This document shows positions 8,491-16,654 of a stretch of 64,000 nt of DNA, piece by piece (within the stretch, counting starts at the first letter, position 1; each line of letters begins with the position of its first letter). Source of the DNA: Pseudopedobacter sp965218985. GTDB lineage: Bacteria; Bacteroidota; Bacteroidia; Sphingobacteriales; Sphingobacteriaceae. The stretch lies in NCBI GenBank assembly GCA_965218985.1, contig CBDCMP010000004.1, positions 1-64,000 on the forward strand. Reading direction: 5' to 3'. The notes beneath the pieces are model-generated. The model was not told the origin of the DNA and made no database searches. It was given only the letters and a program-made list of their open reading frames with translations. The position numbers and the translations under genes are program-made.

Positions 8491-9519
8491 ATGAGTGATT
8501 CCATTGATTCTTTAGAACAAGAAGAGACTGATTTATACGAACATTTTAAAATCATTGTTGATAAGGGACAATCCTTATTAAGGATTGATAAGTTTTTGAT
8601 GCTTCGTGTGGAGAACGCTTCAAGAAATCGGATTCAGAATGCCATTGATGCAGGGAATGTGCTGTTGAATGGAAAGCCTGTCAAAGCCAGTTATAAGGTA
8701 AAACCAACGGATGAAATCAGCATTGTTTTGCCGCATCCACCGCGTGATACCGAGGTTTATCCAGAGGATATCCCTATCCATGTCATCTATGAGGATGATG
8801 ATGTGATCTTAGTGAATAAGGAGGCCGGAATGGTGGTCCATCCGGGATACGGAAATTGGGATGGAACCTTGGTGAATGCCCTCGTCTATCATTTTAACCA
8901 GCTTCCACAGCTACCGGGCAATGATAGGCGCCCTGGTCTGGTCCATCGGATAGATAAGGACACTTCAGGATTGCTTTTGGTCAGCAAGAACGAAAAAGCC
9001 ATGACCTATTTAGCTAAACAATTTTATGACCATACCATCACCCGAAAATATAGGGCGCTGGTTTGGGGAGATTTAGCCGAAGATGGAACCGTGGAGGGCT
9101 TTATTGGCAGAAGTGCCAAAGACCGTAAGGTGATGGATGTTTATGAAGATCCTAAAAAAGGAAAGTGGAGTGTGACACACTACAGCGTTTTAGAGCGTTT
9201 TAATAATGTCACTTTAGTGGAATGCCAACTGGAGACCGGACGAACGCATCAGATTAGAGCGCACATGAAACATATTGGCCATCCTTTATTTAATGATGCA
9301 CCTTATGGTGGCGATAAGATCAGGAAAGGCACCCTATTTGCTAAGTACAAACAATTTGTGGAGAATTGTTTTACCATCATGCCCAGGCAGGCTTTACATG
9401 CCGAAACTTTAGGATTCATTCACCCCACGCAAAAAAAATATATTCATTTTAATACAGAACTTCCGGAAGATTTCAGCTCGGTTTTAGAAAAATGGAGAAA
9501 TTATATTCAGAACACTTAA
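8491..9519 (+). CDS. RluA-family pseudouridine synthase (RluD-like)
   Basis: Converts uridines to pseudouridine, for RluD in helix 69 of 23S rRNA. An N-terminal S4 RNA-binding domain (about 28-90, RIDKFLMLRVENASRNRIQ) is followed by the catalytic domain with HRIDKDTSG, whose Asp155 is the expected nucleophile base, and by GRTHQIRAHM near the C-terminus. The length of 342 aa is normal for RluD-type enzymes. The next gene starts 32 bases later on the same strand but has its own TAnnTTTG box. Confidence 0.92.
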   Translation: MSDSIDSLEQEETDLYEHFKIIVDKGQSLLRIDKFLMLRVENASRNRIQNAIDAGNVLLNGKPVKASYKVKPTDEISIVLPHPPRDTEVYPEDIPIHVIYEDDDVILVNKEAGMVVHPGYGNWDGTLVNALVYHFNQLPQLPGNDRRPGLVHRIDKDTSGLLLVSKNEKAMTYLAKQFYDHTITRKYRALVWGDLAEDGTVEGFIGRSAKDRKVMDVYEDPKKGKWSVTHYSVLERFNNVTLVECQLETGRTHQIRAHMKHIGHPLFNDAPYGGDKIRKGTLFAKYKQFVENCFTIMPRQALHAETLGFIHPTQKKYIHFNTELPEDFSSVLEKWRNYIQNT

Positions 9520-9536
9520 ATGCGAAAGGCAACCTA

Positions 9537-9544
9537 TAGCTTTG
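9537..9544 (+). promoter_or_regulatory. TAnnTTTG box before the class IV aminotransferase
   Basis: TAGCTTTG, ending six bases before the ATG at 9551. It is a second example of a -7-like box almost touching a start codon. Confidence 0.35.
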
Positions 9545-9550
9545 CAAATT

Positions 9551-10402
9551 ATGGCAAAAAATTTTATTAACTACAACGGGGAGATTTTAGATGAAGAGGA
9601 TAGAATTTTTACCATTGCTAACCGGGGATTCAAGTACGGAGACGGACTTTTCGAGTCGATGAGGATGTCTAAAGGCAAACTTAATTTTGCGGAATTACAT
9701 GCCGACAGACTTCAGAAAGGAATGAAAACATTGAAATTAGAGGGCTATTCTCAACTGGATGCCTATTTCCTTAAAGATAAAGCTGAGGAGTTGTGCAAAA
9801 GAAATAAAGTTGGACAAAATGTCCGGCTGCGGTTAACTGTTTTTCGAGATGCAGGGGGCCTATACACGCCTTCTCAAAATAAAAGTGCCTATAGTTTAGA
9901 AGCCAAGGCTTTGGATGCCTCCTTATATCAATTTAATGCGAAAGGCTTGATCATGGATGTATATCATGATATTGCGAAGCCGCTGAACAAGCTTTCCAAT
10001 TTAAAAACCTGCAATTCTTTGCCCTACGTGATGGCGGGAATTTTTAAGGAACAGATGCGCCTGGATGAAGCTTTCATTCTTAATCAAAATGGTTTTTTAT
10101 GTGAGGCCATCAGTGCCAACGTGTTCCTGGTTTACAAAGGCGAATTGTTCACTCCGGCCTTAAGTGAAGGATGCATAGGTGGAGTGATGAGACAAGTGGT
10201 GATGCAACTGGCTAAAAAACAGGAGCTGCCATTGATTGAAGCCCAGATCAATCCTGAAGTTCTCAATGAAGCGGAAGAGGTTTTCCTCACCAATGCCTCC
10301 AAAGGGATTCAATGGGTAATGGGATTCAATAGAAAGCGATATTTTAACAAGGTTTCCAGGTTTTTGATGGACAAACTGAATAAGGAGATCAAAGGATTTT
10401 AA
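9551..10402 (+). CDS. Aminotransferase class IV (aminodeoxychorismate lyase / branched-chain or D-amino-acid aminotransferase-like)
   Basis: Fold-type IV PLP enzyme of 283 aa. The PLP lysine is probably Lys152 in NLKTCNSLPYVMAG, which aligns with the KSLN..NVMAK motif of the family. The N-terminal GFKYGDGLFE and C-terminal EVFLTNASKGIQWV also fit. The family covers branched-chain transamination, D-alanine transamination and 4-amino-4-deoxychorismate lyase (PabC); the sequence alone does not decide among them. The start at 9551 (ATG) is preferred to the TTG at 9542. Confidence 0.85.
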   Translation: MAKNFINYNGEILDEEDRIFTIANRGFKYGDGLFESMRMSKGKLNFAELHADRLQKGMKTLKLEGYSQLDAYFLKDKAEELCKRNKVGQNVRLRLTVFRDAGGLYTPSQNKSAYSLEAKALDASLYQFNAKGLIMDVYHDIAKPLNKLSNLKTCNSLPYVMAGIFKEQMRLDEAFILNQNGFLCEAISANVFLVYKGELFTPALSEGCIGGVMRQVVMQLAKKQELPLIEAQINPEVLNEAEEVFLTNASKGIQWVMGFNRKRYFNKVSRFLMDKLNKEIKGF

Positions 10403-10561
10403 GAGATTTACAAAAGAGGGATTTAGATTTAAGGATGAGGTTAAAATTTTTTAAAGTCAAAGCGAAATAACCAGGGAAGTTTGCTTATCCTTAGCTCCAA
10501 AGGATCATAAAGGTTGAAATGGCGGGTATAGGGGTGTGGCTACTTACTTTCTGGTCCAACC

Positions 10562-10600
10562 TAGTGTTATGTTAGTTGTGAATTGACGGATAAAGTCTTT
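10562..10600. mobile_element. Solo end of an IS630-family element
   Basis: CTAGTGTTATGTTAGTTGTG followed by AATTGACGGATAAAG closely follows the left end of the IS at 3303, including the reverse-strand codons for KRLYPSIHN and a stop, a variant of that transposase C-terminus. No other end or transposase body follows, so it is a remnant of a related but distinct copy. Confidence 0.65.
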
Positions 10601-10749
10601 TTATAAAATCAGCAATCCTTCCATGAAATTCCCTTTAGGAAATTTAGGAAAGACAGTTTAAGTAAAAGCTCTTTTAGCGGTATCTTTTAACGATATCCAA
10701 TTACAGGACGCAGGAATTGATTGTATAAAATCTCCTGAAAATGGCATAA

Positions 10750-10869
10750 GTTTCAACCATAGACCTTTGTCCATCTACAAAACCACTTGATGGAGATTTG
10801 TTTCAGGCAATCTTTACTGAATTTCAAAAAATGGAACATCCAGCACCTATTGCGGTTTCAGTCAAATAA
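10750..10869 (+). pseudogene. Possible C-terminal gene fragment, unidentified
   Basis: Thirty-nine open codons (VSTIDLCPSTKPLDGD...HPAPIAVSVK then stop) follow an in-frame stop with no start codon. The composition is protein-like rather than random, so this may be the end of a decayed gene beside the IS remnant. I do not recognise the family. The rest of 10403-10981 shows no gene. Confidence 0.25.
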
Positions 10870-10981
10870 AAGCTTCTATGCCAATCTTGTAACATAAACA
10901 CTTGAAAAACAAATATATATAAAAAAAAGTTGTGATATTCGTCATTTTTAACCTGACGGTTTTTATCCAGATTTGGATAGA

Positions 10982-11245
10982 ATGAAAAAACTTATGGAAG
11001 CTTTGAAAATTCAATTCACTCATCCTGTGAAAGGAAGAATTCGACTTAGGAAGAAAGAAGCTAAGAAAGTCAAAACCTTCAAATTCCGAAGCAATGAAGA
11101 CTTTTCCGTCGAGATCAGCATCAAAGGCTTGAACGATGGGAATTGGACAGCCTCTTTAGAATGGGTGCACGACAAACAGCTGTTTCTAGTTGAAAAACAT
11201 TTCAGAATTGTTGATAAAGAAATGGCCGCATTGATAAGCAATTGA
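10982..11245 (+). CDS. Small basic hypothetical protein
   Basis: 87 aa from the ATG at 10982 (an earlier in-frame TTG exists). It is rich in Lys and Arg in the first half (GRIRLRKKEAKKVK), then a beta-rich half with NWTASLEWVHDKQLFLVEKHF. No signal peptide or known motif was recognised. It is isolated between an IS remnant and a palindromic repeat; codon pattern and length support a real gene, but no function can be given. Confidence 0.5.
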   Translation: MKKLMEALKIQFTHPVKGRIRLRKKEAKKVKTFKFRSNEDFSVEISIKGLNDGNWTASLEWVHDKQLFLVEKHFRIVDKEMAALISN

Positions 11246-11367
11246 ACACTAAATGGAAAAGGTGAGCAGTATGTAAATTGAGCAAAAATTGTTCGATAAG
11301 GTGATCATCTCAGCTATTCAATGAACAGAAGGTCGTGGAACTTAACCCCCTTGAACAAAAACTTAGG

Positions 11368-11546
11368 AGCCTGTTTAAAATTCATCTAATAATTTGTTTA
11401 TGCTTGTTTTTGGCTGCAAATCTGTTGAATTTTTCGAGATAGATGCCCGGCTATCTCTACAAAATTTGCCTCGTTTCGCTCAAAAACCTGTCTGCCGATA
11501 GGCAGGTATACTATAAACAAGCTCACGATATAAATTTAAACAGGCT
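11368..11546. repeat. Large palindromic intergenic element (AGCCTGTTTAAA family)
   Basis: About 179 bp with perfect 12-bp terminal inverted repeats (AGCCTGTTTAAA / TTTAAACAGGCT) and an inner palindrome (GAGATAG..CTATCTC around a CCGGGC-type centre). Such elements with a GAGATAGATGCCCGG core are frequent between genes in Sphingobacteriales (from memory). It carries an internal copy of the 20-21 bp CCTG..CAGG palindrome at 11487-11506. The rest of 11246-11717 shows no gene. Confidence 0.65.
11487..11506. repeat. CCTGYCTGCCG..GGCAGG palindrome, copy 1
   Basis: CCTGTCTGCCGATAGGCAGG, 20 bases, nested in the larger palindrome. Related copies are at 17633-17653 (opposite orientation) and 21919-21939 (inside a gene). 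Confidence 0.6.
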
Positions 11547-11717
11547 TTTAGTGAAATCTTTTATCTAATAAGCTTTATTCAGTTTAAAGTTAACTTTTGA
11601 TCAACCTTAAAACATCTCTACTTTCTGTTACTATTCCAATCTGAAGATCATTCGGAAAACCATCATCTTTAATAAGATCAAACGAAACTTATTTCGATAA
11701 ATACGCTTAAACAATAT

Positions 11718-12719
11718 ATGAATAGTGAACTGTACCCATTAAAATTCGGACCTATCTATCAATATCGTCTTTGGGGCGGCAGGAAACTAGGGCATTTGCT
11801 CTCCAAGCCATTACCAAACGATGAAGCGATCGGTGAAGCTTGGATATTGAGCGACAGGAAGGACCATGCAAGCAAAGTTACTGATGGGGCCTTAAAAGGA
11901 TATACTATCACTCAGTTGATGAAAGATTATCCCAATGAATTGATGGGCAAACTGGCGAACAGTTTCGAGCATTTCCCTCTTTTGTTGAAGTTTTTGGATT
12001 GCAAGGAAGTTTTATCGGTACAGGTTCATCCTTCGGACGATCAGAAAGCTTACCTTCCTCAAGGAGATACCGGAAAAACAGAAGCCTGGGTGGTTTTAGA
12101 AACCGACAAAGATAGCCGCATATATGCCGGATTAACCAAAAACACTACTGAGCAGAATTTGCAAGAGGCTGTTCAAAACCATAGCATAGCCGACAGGCTT
12201 CATAGCTTTGTACCCAAACCGGGTGATGCCGTTTTTATTCATTCCGGCACAGTACATACATTGAGTGGAACGGTAGTGTTTGAGGTACAGGAAAACAGTG
12301 ATGTCACTTTTCGCCTTTATGATTGGGACCGTACCGATCCTAAAACAAGTAAACCACGTGACCTCCAAGTGGATGAAGCACTCGCCTGTATTGATTTTGA
12401 GCAGGTTGATATTGGCCCCGTAGAACCCGTTACAGATGCTCATCGTAAGAATATCGAAAAATTATTTGATAACGAGCATTTTGTATTATGGCGCATCAAA
12501 GATGAATTACCTTTTAAAGTAGGTTTCAAAAATGAGCCGACTATTTTAGTTTGTATAGAAGGAACCGGAAAACTGGTGCACAATGCAAATGATTACGAAA
12601 TCAATAAAGGTGACGTGATGCTGTTGCCAGCTGCCGTGGGAGAATGTGACCTACAACCTACTCATAAAATCAACTTATTGCAAATAGCCATACCCTATAA
12701 ACATACCAAACGCTCATGA
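11718..12719 (+). CDS. manA: Mannose-6-phosphate isomerase, class I
   Basis: Interconverts mannose 6-phosphate and fructose 6-phosphate in the cytosol. Zinc-site motifs are visible: Gln/His in SVQVHPSDDQ, Glu in KTEAWVV and His in IHSGTVHTL. The family N-terminus YRLWGGRKLG is also present. At 333 aa it is of the compact bacterial type. Its stop overlaps the next start by four bases, so it is translationally coupled to the HAD and GH130 genes. Together they would feed phosphorolytically released mannose 1-phosphate into fructose 6-phosphate. Confidence 0.92.
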   Translation: MNSELYPLKFGPIYQYRLWGGRKLGHLLSKPLPNDEAIGEAWILSDRKDHASKVTDGALKGYTITQLMKDYPNELMGKLANSFEHFPLLLKFLDCKEVLSVQVHPSDDQKAYLPQGDTGKTEAWVVLETDKDSRIYAGLTKNTTEQNLQEAVQNHSIADRLHSFVPKPGDAVFIHSGTVHTLSGTVVFEVQENSDVTFRLYDWDRTDPKTSKPRDLQVDEALACIDFEQVDIGPVEPVTDAHRKNIEKLFDNEHFVLWRIKDELPFKVGFKNEPTILVCIEGTGKLVHNANDYEINKGDVMLLPAAVGECDLQPTHKINLLQIAIPYKHTKRS

Positions 12720-13483
12720 AAAAACTCATTGTTTTTGATTTAGACGGAACACTGGCCGAAAGTAAATCTGCGATAGACGATGAAATGGCGGGTCATTTAA
12801 GTCAGTTATTGGGATTCGCACAGGTGGCAATCATATCCGGAGGCGACTGGCCGCAATTTGAAAAACAGGTGCTCAACCATTTACCTGCAGCATATCCGGC
12901 AAAGAAACTATCCATACTACCCACTTGCGGCACTAAATATTATCATTATGAAAAGGGCTGGAAGCAACTGTATGCAGAGAACTTTACTGATGCGGAAAAA
13001 AAGAAAATCATCACTCACCTGAAAGAAGCAGTTAAAGAATCGGGGCTGGACATCAAAAAAACATGGGGAGACCAGATTGAGGACAGAGGCAGCCAGATCA
13101 CTTTTTCTGCATTAGGACAGAAAGCCCCGCTAAAGGAAAAAAAGGATTGGGACAATGATTTCGCCAAACGTAAAAAAATTAAGACTGTACTTGATCAATC
13201 ACTCCAAGCTTTCTCCATCACCATGGGCGGTGCCACTTCCATCGACATCACCAAACCCGGCATTGATAAAGCGTACGGCATCCATAAGCTTCACGAGGTA
13301 TTGGACATCAAAATTTCTGAAATGATATTTATAGGTGATGCCTTATTTGATGGGGGAAACGATCATCCTGCAAGGAAAACAGGCGTAGCTTGTATTCAGG
13401 TTCGAGGCCCTGAGGAAACCAAAAGAGTGATCGAAACCATCATCGCCTGTTTAGATGACGAACATAAAAGCAAAAAATCATGA
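12716..13483 (+). CDS. HAD-IIB hydrolase, phosphomannomutase (PMM)-like
   Basis: Haloacid-dehalogenase superfamily: motif I FDLDGTLAE (residues 6-14), motif II IISGGDW, and motif IV GDALFDGGND near the C-terminus. The cap region and length (255 aa) resemble eukaryote-type phosphomannomutase rather than simple sugar phosphatases, and ITKPGIDKAYGI matches the substrate-side loop. In this operon a mannose 1-phosphate to mannose 6-phosphate step is exactly what would link GH130 to ManA. Mutase versus phosphatase activity cannot be settled by eye. It overlaps both neighbours by four bases. Confidence 0.8.
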   Translation: MKKLIVFDLDGTLAESKSAIDDEMAGHLSQLLGFAQVAIISGGDWPQFEKQVLNHLPAAYPAKKLSILPTCGTKYYHYEKGWKQLYAENFTDAEKKKIITHLKEAVKESGLDIKKTWGDQIEDRGSQITFSALGQKAPLKEKKDWDNDFAKRKKIKTVLDQSLQAFSITMGGATSIDITKPGIDKAYGIHKLHEVLDIKISEMIFIGDALFDGGNDHPARKTGVACIQVRGPEETKRVIETIIACLDDEHKSKKS

Positions 13484-14547
13484 ACCCATTCCAATTACAA
13501 CGCATCTGCACCATCATGGAACCCGAACCTGGCAATGAATTGGAGACAGAAGGTGTACTTAACCCAGCGGCAACCCGTGGTACGGATGGCGACCTTTATC
13601 TTTTTCCTCGTTTGGTGGCAAAAAATAATTACTCCCGCATAGGTATAGCGAAGGTAAAATTTAACCAATTAGGAGAACCTTTTGCTGTGGAGCGTTTGGG
13701 CATCGCGCTGGAGCCTGAAACTGCCTACGAAAAACGCCCGGACGGTGGAGGTGGCTGCGAAGATGCGAGGGTGACTTACGTAGAACATTTACATGAATAC
13801 ATCATGACCTATACTGCCTTTGGCCCGCATGGACCACGTATTGCGGTGGCCAGATCAAAGGATTTGTTTAAATGGGAGCGCTTGGGGCTTGTGAAATATT
13901 TACCCTATAAGCATATTGATTTTAATGGTATTAATAATAAAGATGCCAGCGTTTTCCCATTAGTTATTACAAGTCCTAATGGCCACCCTTCCATCGGTTT
14001 GTTGCACCGTCCGCTTTTTCCGGGCTCAACTCCGGAAGAGACTGTTAAAAATAAGAGCCGAAAAATAGATTCACATAAAGAAAGTATCTGGATTTCTTAT
14101 TATAATTTAGGGGAAGACACCACTTTTCAATATGCTAAATTTACCTCCAATCACCGTTTAGCTATTCCGGTTGAACCTTGGGAGAATTTGAAAATTGGAG
14201 CAGGAGCACCACCATTATTGACCAAGCATGGTTGGCTGATTGTTTACCACGGTGTCCATGAATTGGAGGGATCAACAGCTTCCAAACCAAAATTATGCTA
14301 CTCTGCCGGGGTAATGGTACTTTCAGAACAGAATCCGCAAAAAATAATTTATCGTTCGCCTAAGCCTATATTAATTCCAGAATTACCAGAAGAGACCATC
14401 GGAACGATTGCAAATGTGGTATTCCCAACGGGTATAGACCGTCGTGACGATATTGGCCAGCCCAACCGGATCGATGTTTACTATGGGATGGCTGATAACC
14501 GGATTGGTGTTGCGAAAATGGAAATTCCTGAACGTTGTGGCGAATAA
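13480..14547 (+). CDS. Glycoside hydrolase family 130 (beta-mannoside phosphorylase-like)
   Basis: Five-bladed beta-propeller enzyme family; GH130 members phosphorolyse beta-mannosides to mannose 1-phosphate, although a hydrolase subgroup exists. Family marks: NPAATR near the N-terminus, GGGCEDARVTY with the likely catalytic Asp, GPRIAVARSKDLFKWE, GAGAPPLLTKHGWL and YHGVHE. It has no signal peptide, so it is cytosolic. As third gene of the overlapping manA-HAD-GH130 operon its product would enter the neighbours' steps. Length 355 aa is normal. The 3' end is followed at once by REP hairpins. Confidence 0.88.
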   Translation: MNPFQLQRICTIMEPEPGNELETEGVLNPAATRGTDGDLYLFPRLVAKNNYSRIGIAKVKFNQLGEPFAVERLGIALEPETAYEKRPDGGGGCEDARVTYVEHLHEYIMTYTAFGPHGPRIAVARSKDLFKWERLGLVKYLPYKHIDFNGINNKDASVFPLVITSPNGHPSIGLLHRPLFPGSTPEETVKNKSRKIDSHKESIWISYYNLGEDTTFQYAKFTSNHRLAIPVEPWENLKIGAGAPPLLTKHGWLIVYHGVHELEGSTASKPKLCYSAGVMVLSEQNPQKIIYRSPKPILIPELPEETIGTIANVVFPTGIDRRDDIGQPNRIDVYYGMADNRIGVAKMEIPERCGE

Positions 14548-14561
14548 CCGTTGTGGCGGTT

Positions 14562-14646
14562 GGGGCGATTGAATTCGCCCTGACCATCGTTACTGGGCGA
14601 ATTGAATTCGCCCTGACCATCGTTACTGGGCGAATGCGATTCGCCC
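14562..14646. repeat. Three REP hairpins downstream of GH130 and of RAYT 1
   Basis: Hairpins GGGCGAAT-loop-ATTCGCCC start near 14562 (degenerate), 14595 and 14628, spaced 33 bp by a conserved TGACCATCGTTACT spacer. The last touches the RAYT stop codon. The stem is the same one that is repeated inside the RAYT gene. Confidence 0.8.
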
Positions 14647-15396
14647 CTACCGGTGAAATTTATCACCATTCCAATTTGCAGGATTGTTTACGATATAATT
14701 TGAAATATTATGATACGATTTTTCGTTTTTAATGATATGTTCGTGGTAATTGCGTTGCCAAACAACAATATGATCATCCAATAATCGAATATTTTTTGTA
14801 ACGGATGATTTATAACCGCGAATAATAGCCCCAATATTATTCGATGGACCACGCAGGAACGAATGCGATTCGCCATTGCCACCATTATTGGACGATTGTT
14901 GGGGCGAATGCGATTCGCCGTTGCCACCATTATTGGACGATTGTTGGGGCGAATGCGATTCGCCGTTGCCACCATTATTGGACGATTGTTGGGGCGAATG
15001 CGATTCGCCGTTGCCATCATTATTGGACGATTGTTGGGGCGAATGCGATTCGCCGTTGCCATCATTATTGGACGATTGTTGGGGCGAATGCGATTCGCCC
15101 CTATCCAATTCGGTTAAAATTATAATACCATGTAAATGGTTGGGCATCACCACAAAATTGCCTAATTCCACATTTTGTCTAATTGATGGCGTTTTTAACC
15201 ATTCATTTTGTGCAATTATTCCCATTTCGTTCAATTTCATTTCAGGGCGAAGCCCATTCGAAACAACAATTTCGCCAAACAAACACGCCCTATCCTGGCA
15301 ACATATTGTAATAAAATACAATCCTGCCTGCGAATAATCATATCCTTTTAATCGGATAGACCTGCGATGGTGGATATTTGGATTATATTTATTCAT
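14647..15396 (-). CDS. REP-associated tyrosine transposase (RAYT 1) with internal REP-encoded repeat
   Basis: Y1/IS200-like HUH nuclease domain that would cut and join single-stranded REP hairpins. Visible marks: N-terminal RRSIRLKGYDYSQAGLYFIT, HUH motif MPNHLHGII, a candidate catalytic Tyr in IIRGYKSSVTKN and the C-terminal ISNYIVNNPANW typical of Bacteroidota RAYTs. Between the HUH strand and the Tyr helix the protein carries five to six 15-residue units (GESHSPQQSSNNGGN), absent from ordinary RAYTs, which account for much of its 249 aa length. Each unit is a REP hairpin read in frame. REPs also lie just past its stop codon. Confidence 0.85.
   Translation of the reverse strand: MNKYNPNIHHRRSIRLKGYDYSQAGLYFITICCQDRACLFGEIVVSNGLRPEMKLNEMGIIAQNEWLKTPSIRQNVELGNFVVMPNHLHGIIILTELDRGESHSPQQSSNNDGNGESHSPQQSSNNDGNGESHSPQQSSNNGGNGESHSPQQSSNNGGNGESHSPQQSSNNGGNGESHSFLRGPSNNIGAIIRGYKSSVTKNIRLLDDHIVVWQRNYHEHIIKNEKSYHNISNYIVNNPANWNGDKFHR
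14858..15100. repeat. 45-bp tandem repeat carrying REP hairpins inside the RAYT 1 gene
   Basis: GGGGCGAATGCGATTCGCC recurs at 14901, 14946, 14991, 15036 and 15081, exactly 45 bp apart, with a degenerate first copy near 14861. Each contains the stem GGCGAAT / ATTCGCC with a GCG loop. Spacers (TTGCCACCATTATTGGACGA) are nearly identical. 45 bp equals 15 codons, so the frame is kept. There are no unique spacers, so it is not a CRISPR. Confidence 0.9.
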
Positions 15397-15707
15397 GCTA
15401 TTACATTCATTTTAGCGCTCGGCGGAAATGGAAATTCCGCATAAGTCCCCTAATTTATAGTTAATTTAGCGCATATTGTTACCAGCCATTTGCAAATCCA
15501 AGCGCTAACTATTCCCGTTTTTATTTCAGAAATCACTCAAAATGTGTTTACAGTAGATTCAAATCATAATCTCTTCACATTTTTTATTGGCTATTTCTTT
15601 TTATGAAACCGTTATAGGAAATGCTGTTCCTCCAAAAAGTTCTTATGTTGTCAATGGTTTAAGGTTTTTTAACGTGGTACTATTGATTTTTCAAATAGTG
15701 ATTTTGG
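15397..15707. other. Non-coding stretch, no gene seen
   Basis: AT-rich. It contains a small hairpin (GCGGAAT..ATTCCGC type near 15420-15440) but no convincing reading frame; the open frame at 15587 is antisense to the F1-gamma fragment and has low-complexity content. Confidence 0.5.
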
Positions 15708-16310
15708 TTAATGGTGTTCTTTTTTTAAAGCTTCAAATCCTGATACGACATCAAAAAGCTCTTCGTCAATGGAACTTTGCCTTAAGCGATGATATTTTTT
15801 GTTTAGATCATCCAGCAAATTACCTATATTTTTCTCTGCTCGTTGCATGGCCTCCAAACGGCTGGCATTCTCACTTGCCAAAGATTCTGCGCAGGCTTTG
15901 AATAAAGAGGTAAAAAGATATTCGCTGATCAGGGCCATCAAAGTTGGCTTTGCACCTCCTGCAATCTGTGGCGGTAATTTTGTGGGCCATTGGAGTTCCT
16001 GCAAAGAATTTTTCCATTTTTCATCTAAGGGCAAAAAACGCTGCATCACCTGCTGGTAGCCAGATGCGGATTTGGGCTGATTATGGAAAATATAAAATTC
16101 ATTGATGCTTTCTTTTTCCTGGCTCTCTTCACTTTTAGTTAAAATCTGCTGTACAAGCCCGGTAATTTCACCTACGGCATTTGGAACGTGATAAAGCATG
16201 GTGGTATTCAAACCTTCATCAGAGAGGAACAATTGCACCCGTTCACCAATTGCCCAGATTTCTTTTTTACCCTGTAGAGCTTGTCCATTATAATGAGGAG
16301 CCTGAAAAAA
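15708..16310 (-). pseudogene. F0F1 ATP synthase gamma subunit, C-terminal fragment
   Basis: About 200 codons open from 16310 without an appropriate N-terminus (an internal ATG at 16238 exists). The C-terminal helix SENASRLEAMQRAEKNIGNLL is the conserved gamma-subunit rotor helix, followed by YHRLRQSSIDEELFDVVSG. The N-terminal coiled-coil half (about 80 aa) is missing and no other ATP synthase genes are nearby. The divergence suggests the alternative (N-ATPase-like) F1Fo type, but this is a guess. It is joined abruptly to an AraC fragment. Confidence 0.7.
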
Positions 16311-16314
16311 TTAA

Positions 16315-16605
16315 TTTTCTAATTACCTGAGCGAAAAACTAAACCATAACTATACCTACTTAGCCAATTTATTTTCAGAAACAGTTGGCATCAACATTGA
16401 GCACTATATCATCACCCACAAAATTGAGCGGGTGAAAGAACTGTTGGTTTACGATGAACTGTCGCTTACGGAGATATCTTATAAACTACATTACAGTAGC
16501 GTGGCGCATTTATCCAATCAATTTAAAAAAATCACAGGTTTAACGCCCTCGCATTTTAAGAAATTAAAGGTACATCGATGTAAGGGTATTGTGAATCCGG
16601 GGTAA
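16315..16605 (+). pseudogene. AraC-family regulator, C-terminal DNA-binding fragment
   Basis: About 96 codons with no start codon encode the AraC double helix-turn-helix: IEHYIITHKIERVKELL, then LSLTEISYKLHYSSVAHLS, NQFKKITGLTPSHFKKLK and a stop at 16603. An in-frame stop lies just upstream at 16312. It is the C-terminal end of a lost regulator, fused head-to-head with the F1-gamma fragment. Confidence 0.75.
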
Positions 16606-16654
16606 TGTTATCCCACAAACCATTAAAACCTAACAAGCTAAAAGTATTTTATGC

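Noticed and set aside
14844..15337. Plus-strand open frames opposite the RAYT 1 repeat (14844-15125, 14863-15117, 14876-15337)
   Set aside because: They are antisense readings of the 45-bp tandem repeat; the minus frame carries the HUH and Tyr regions on both sides.
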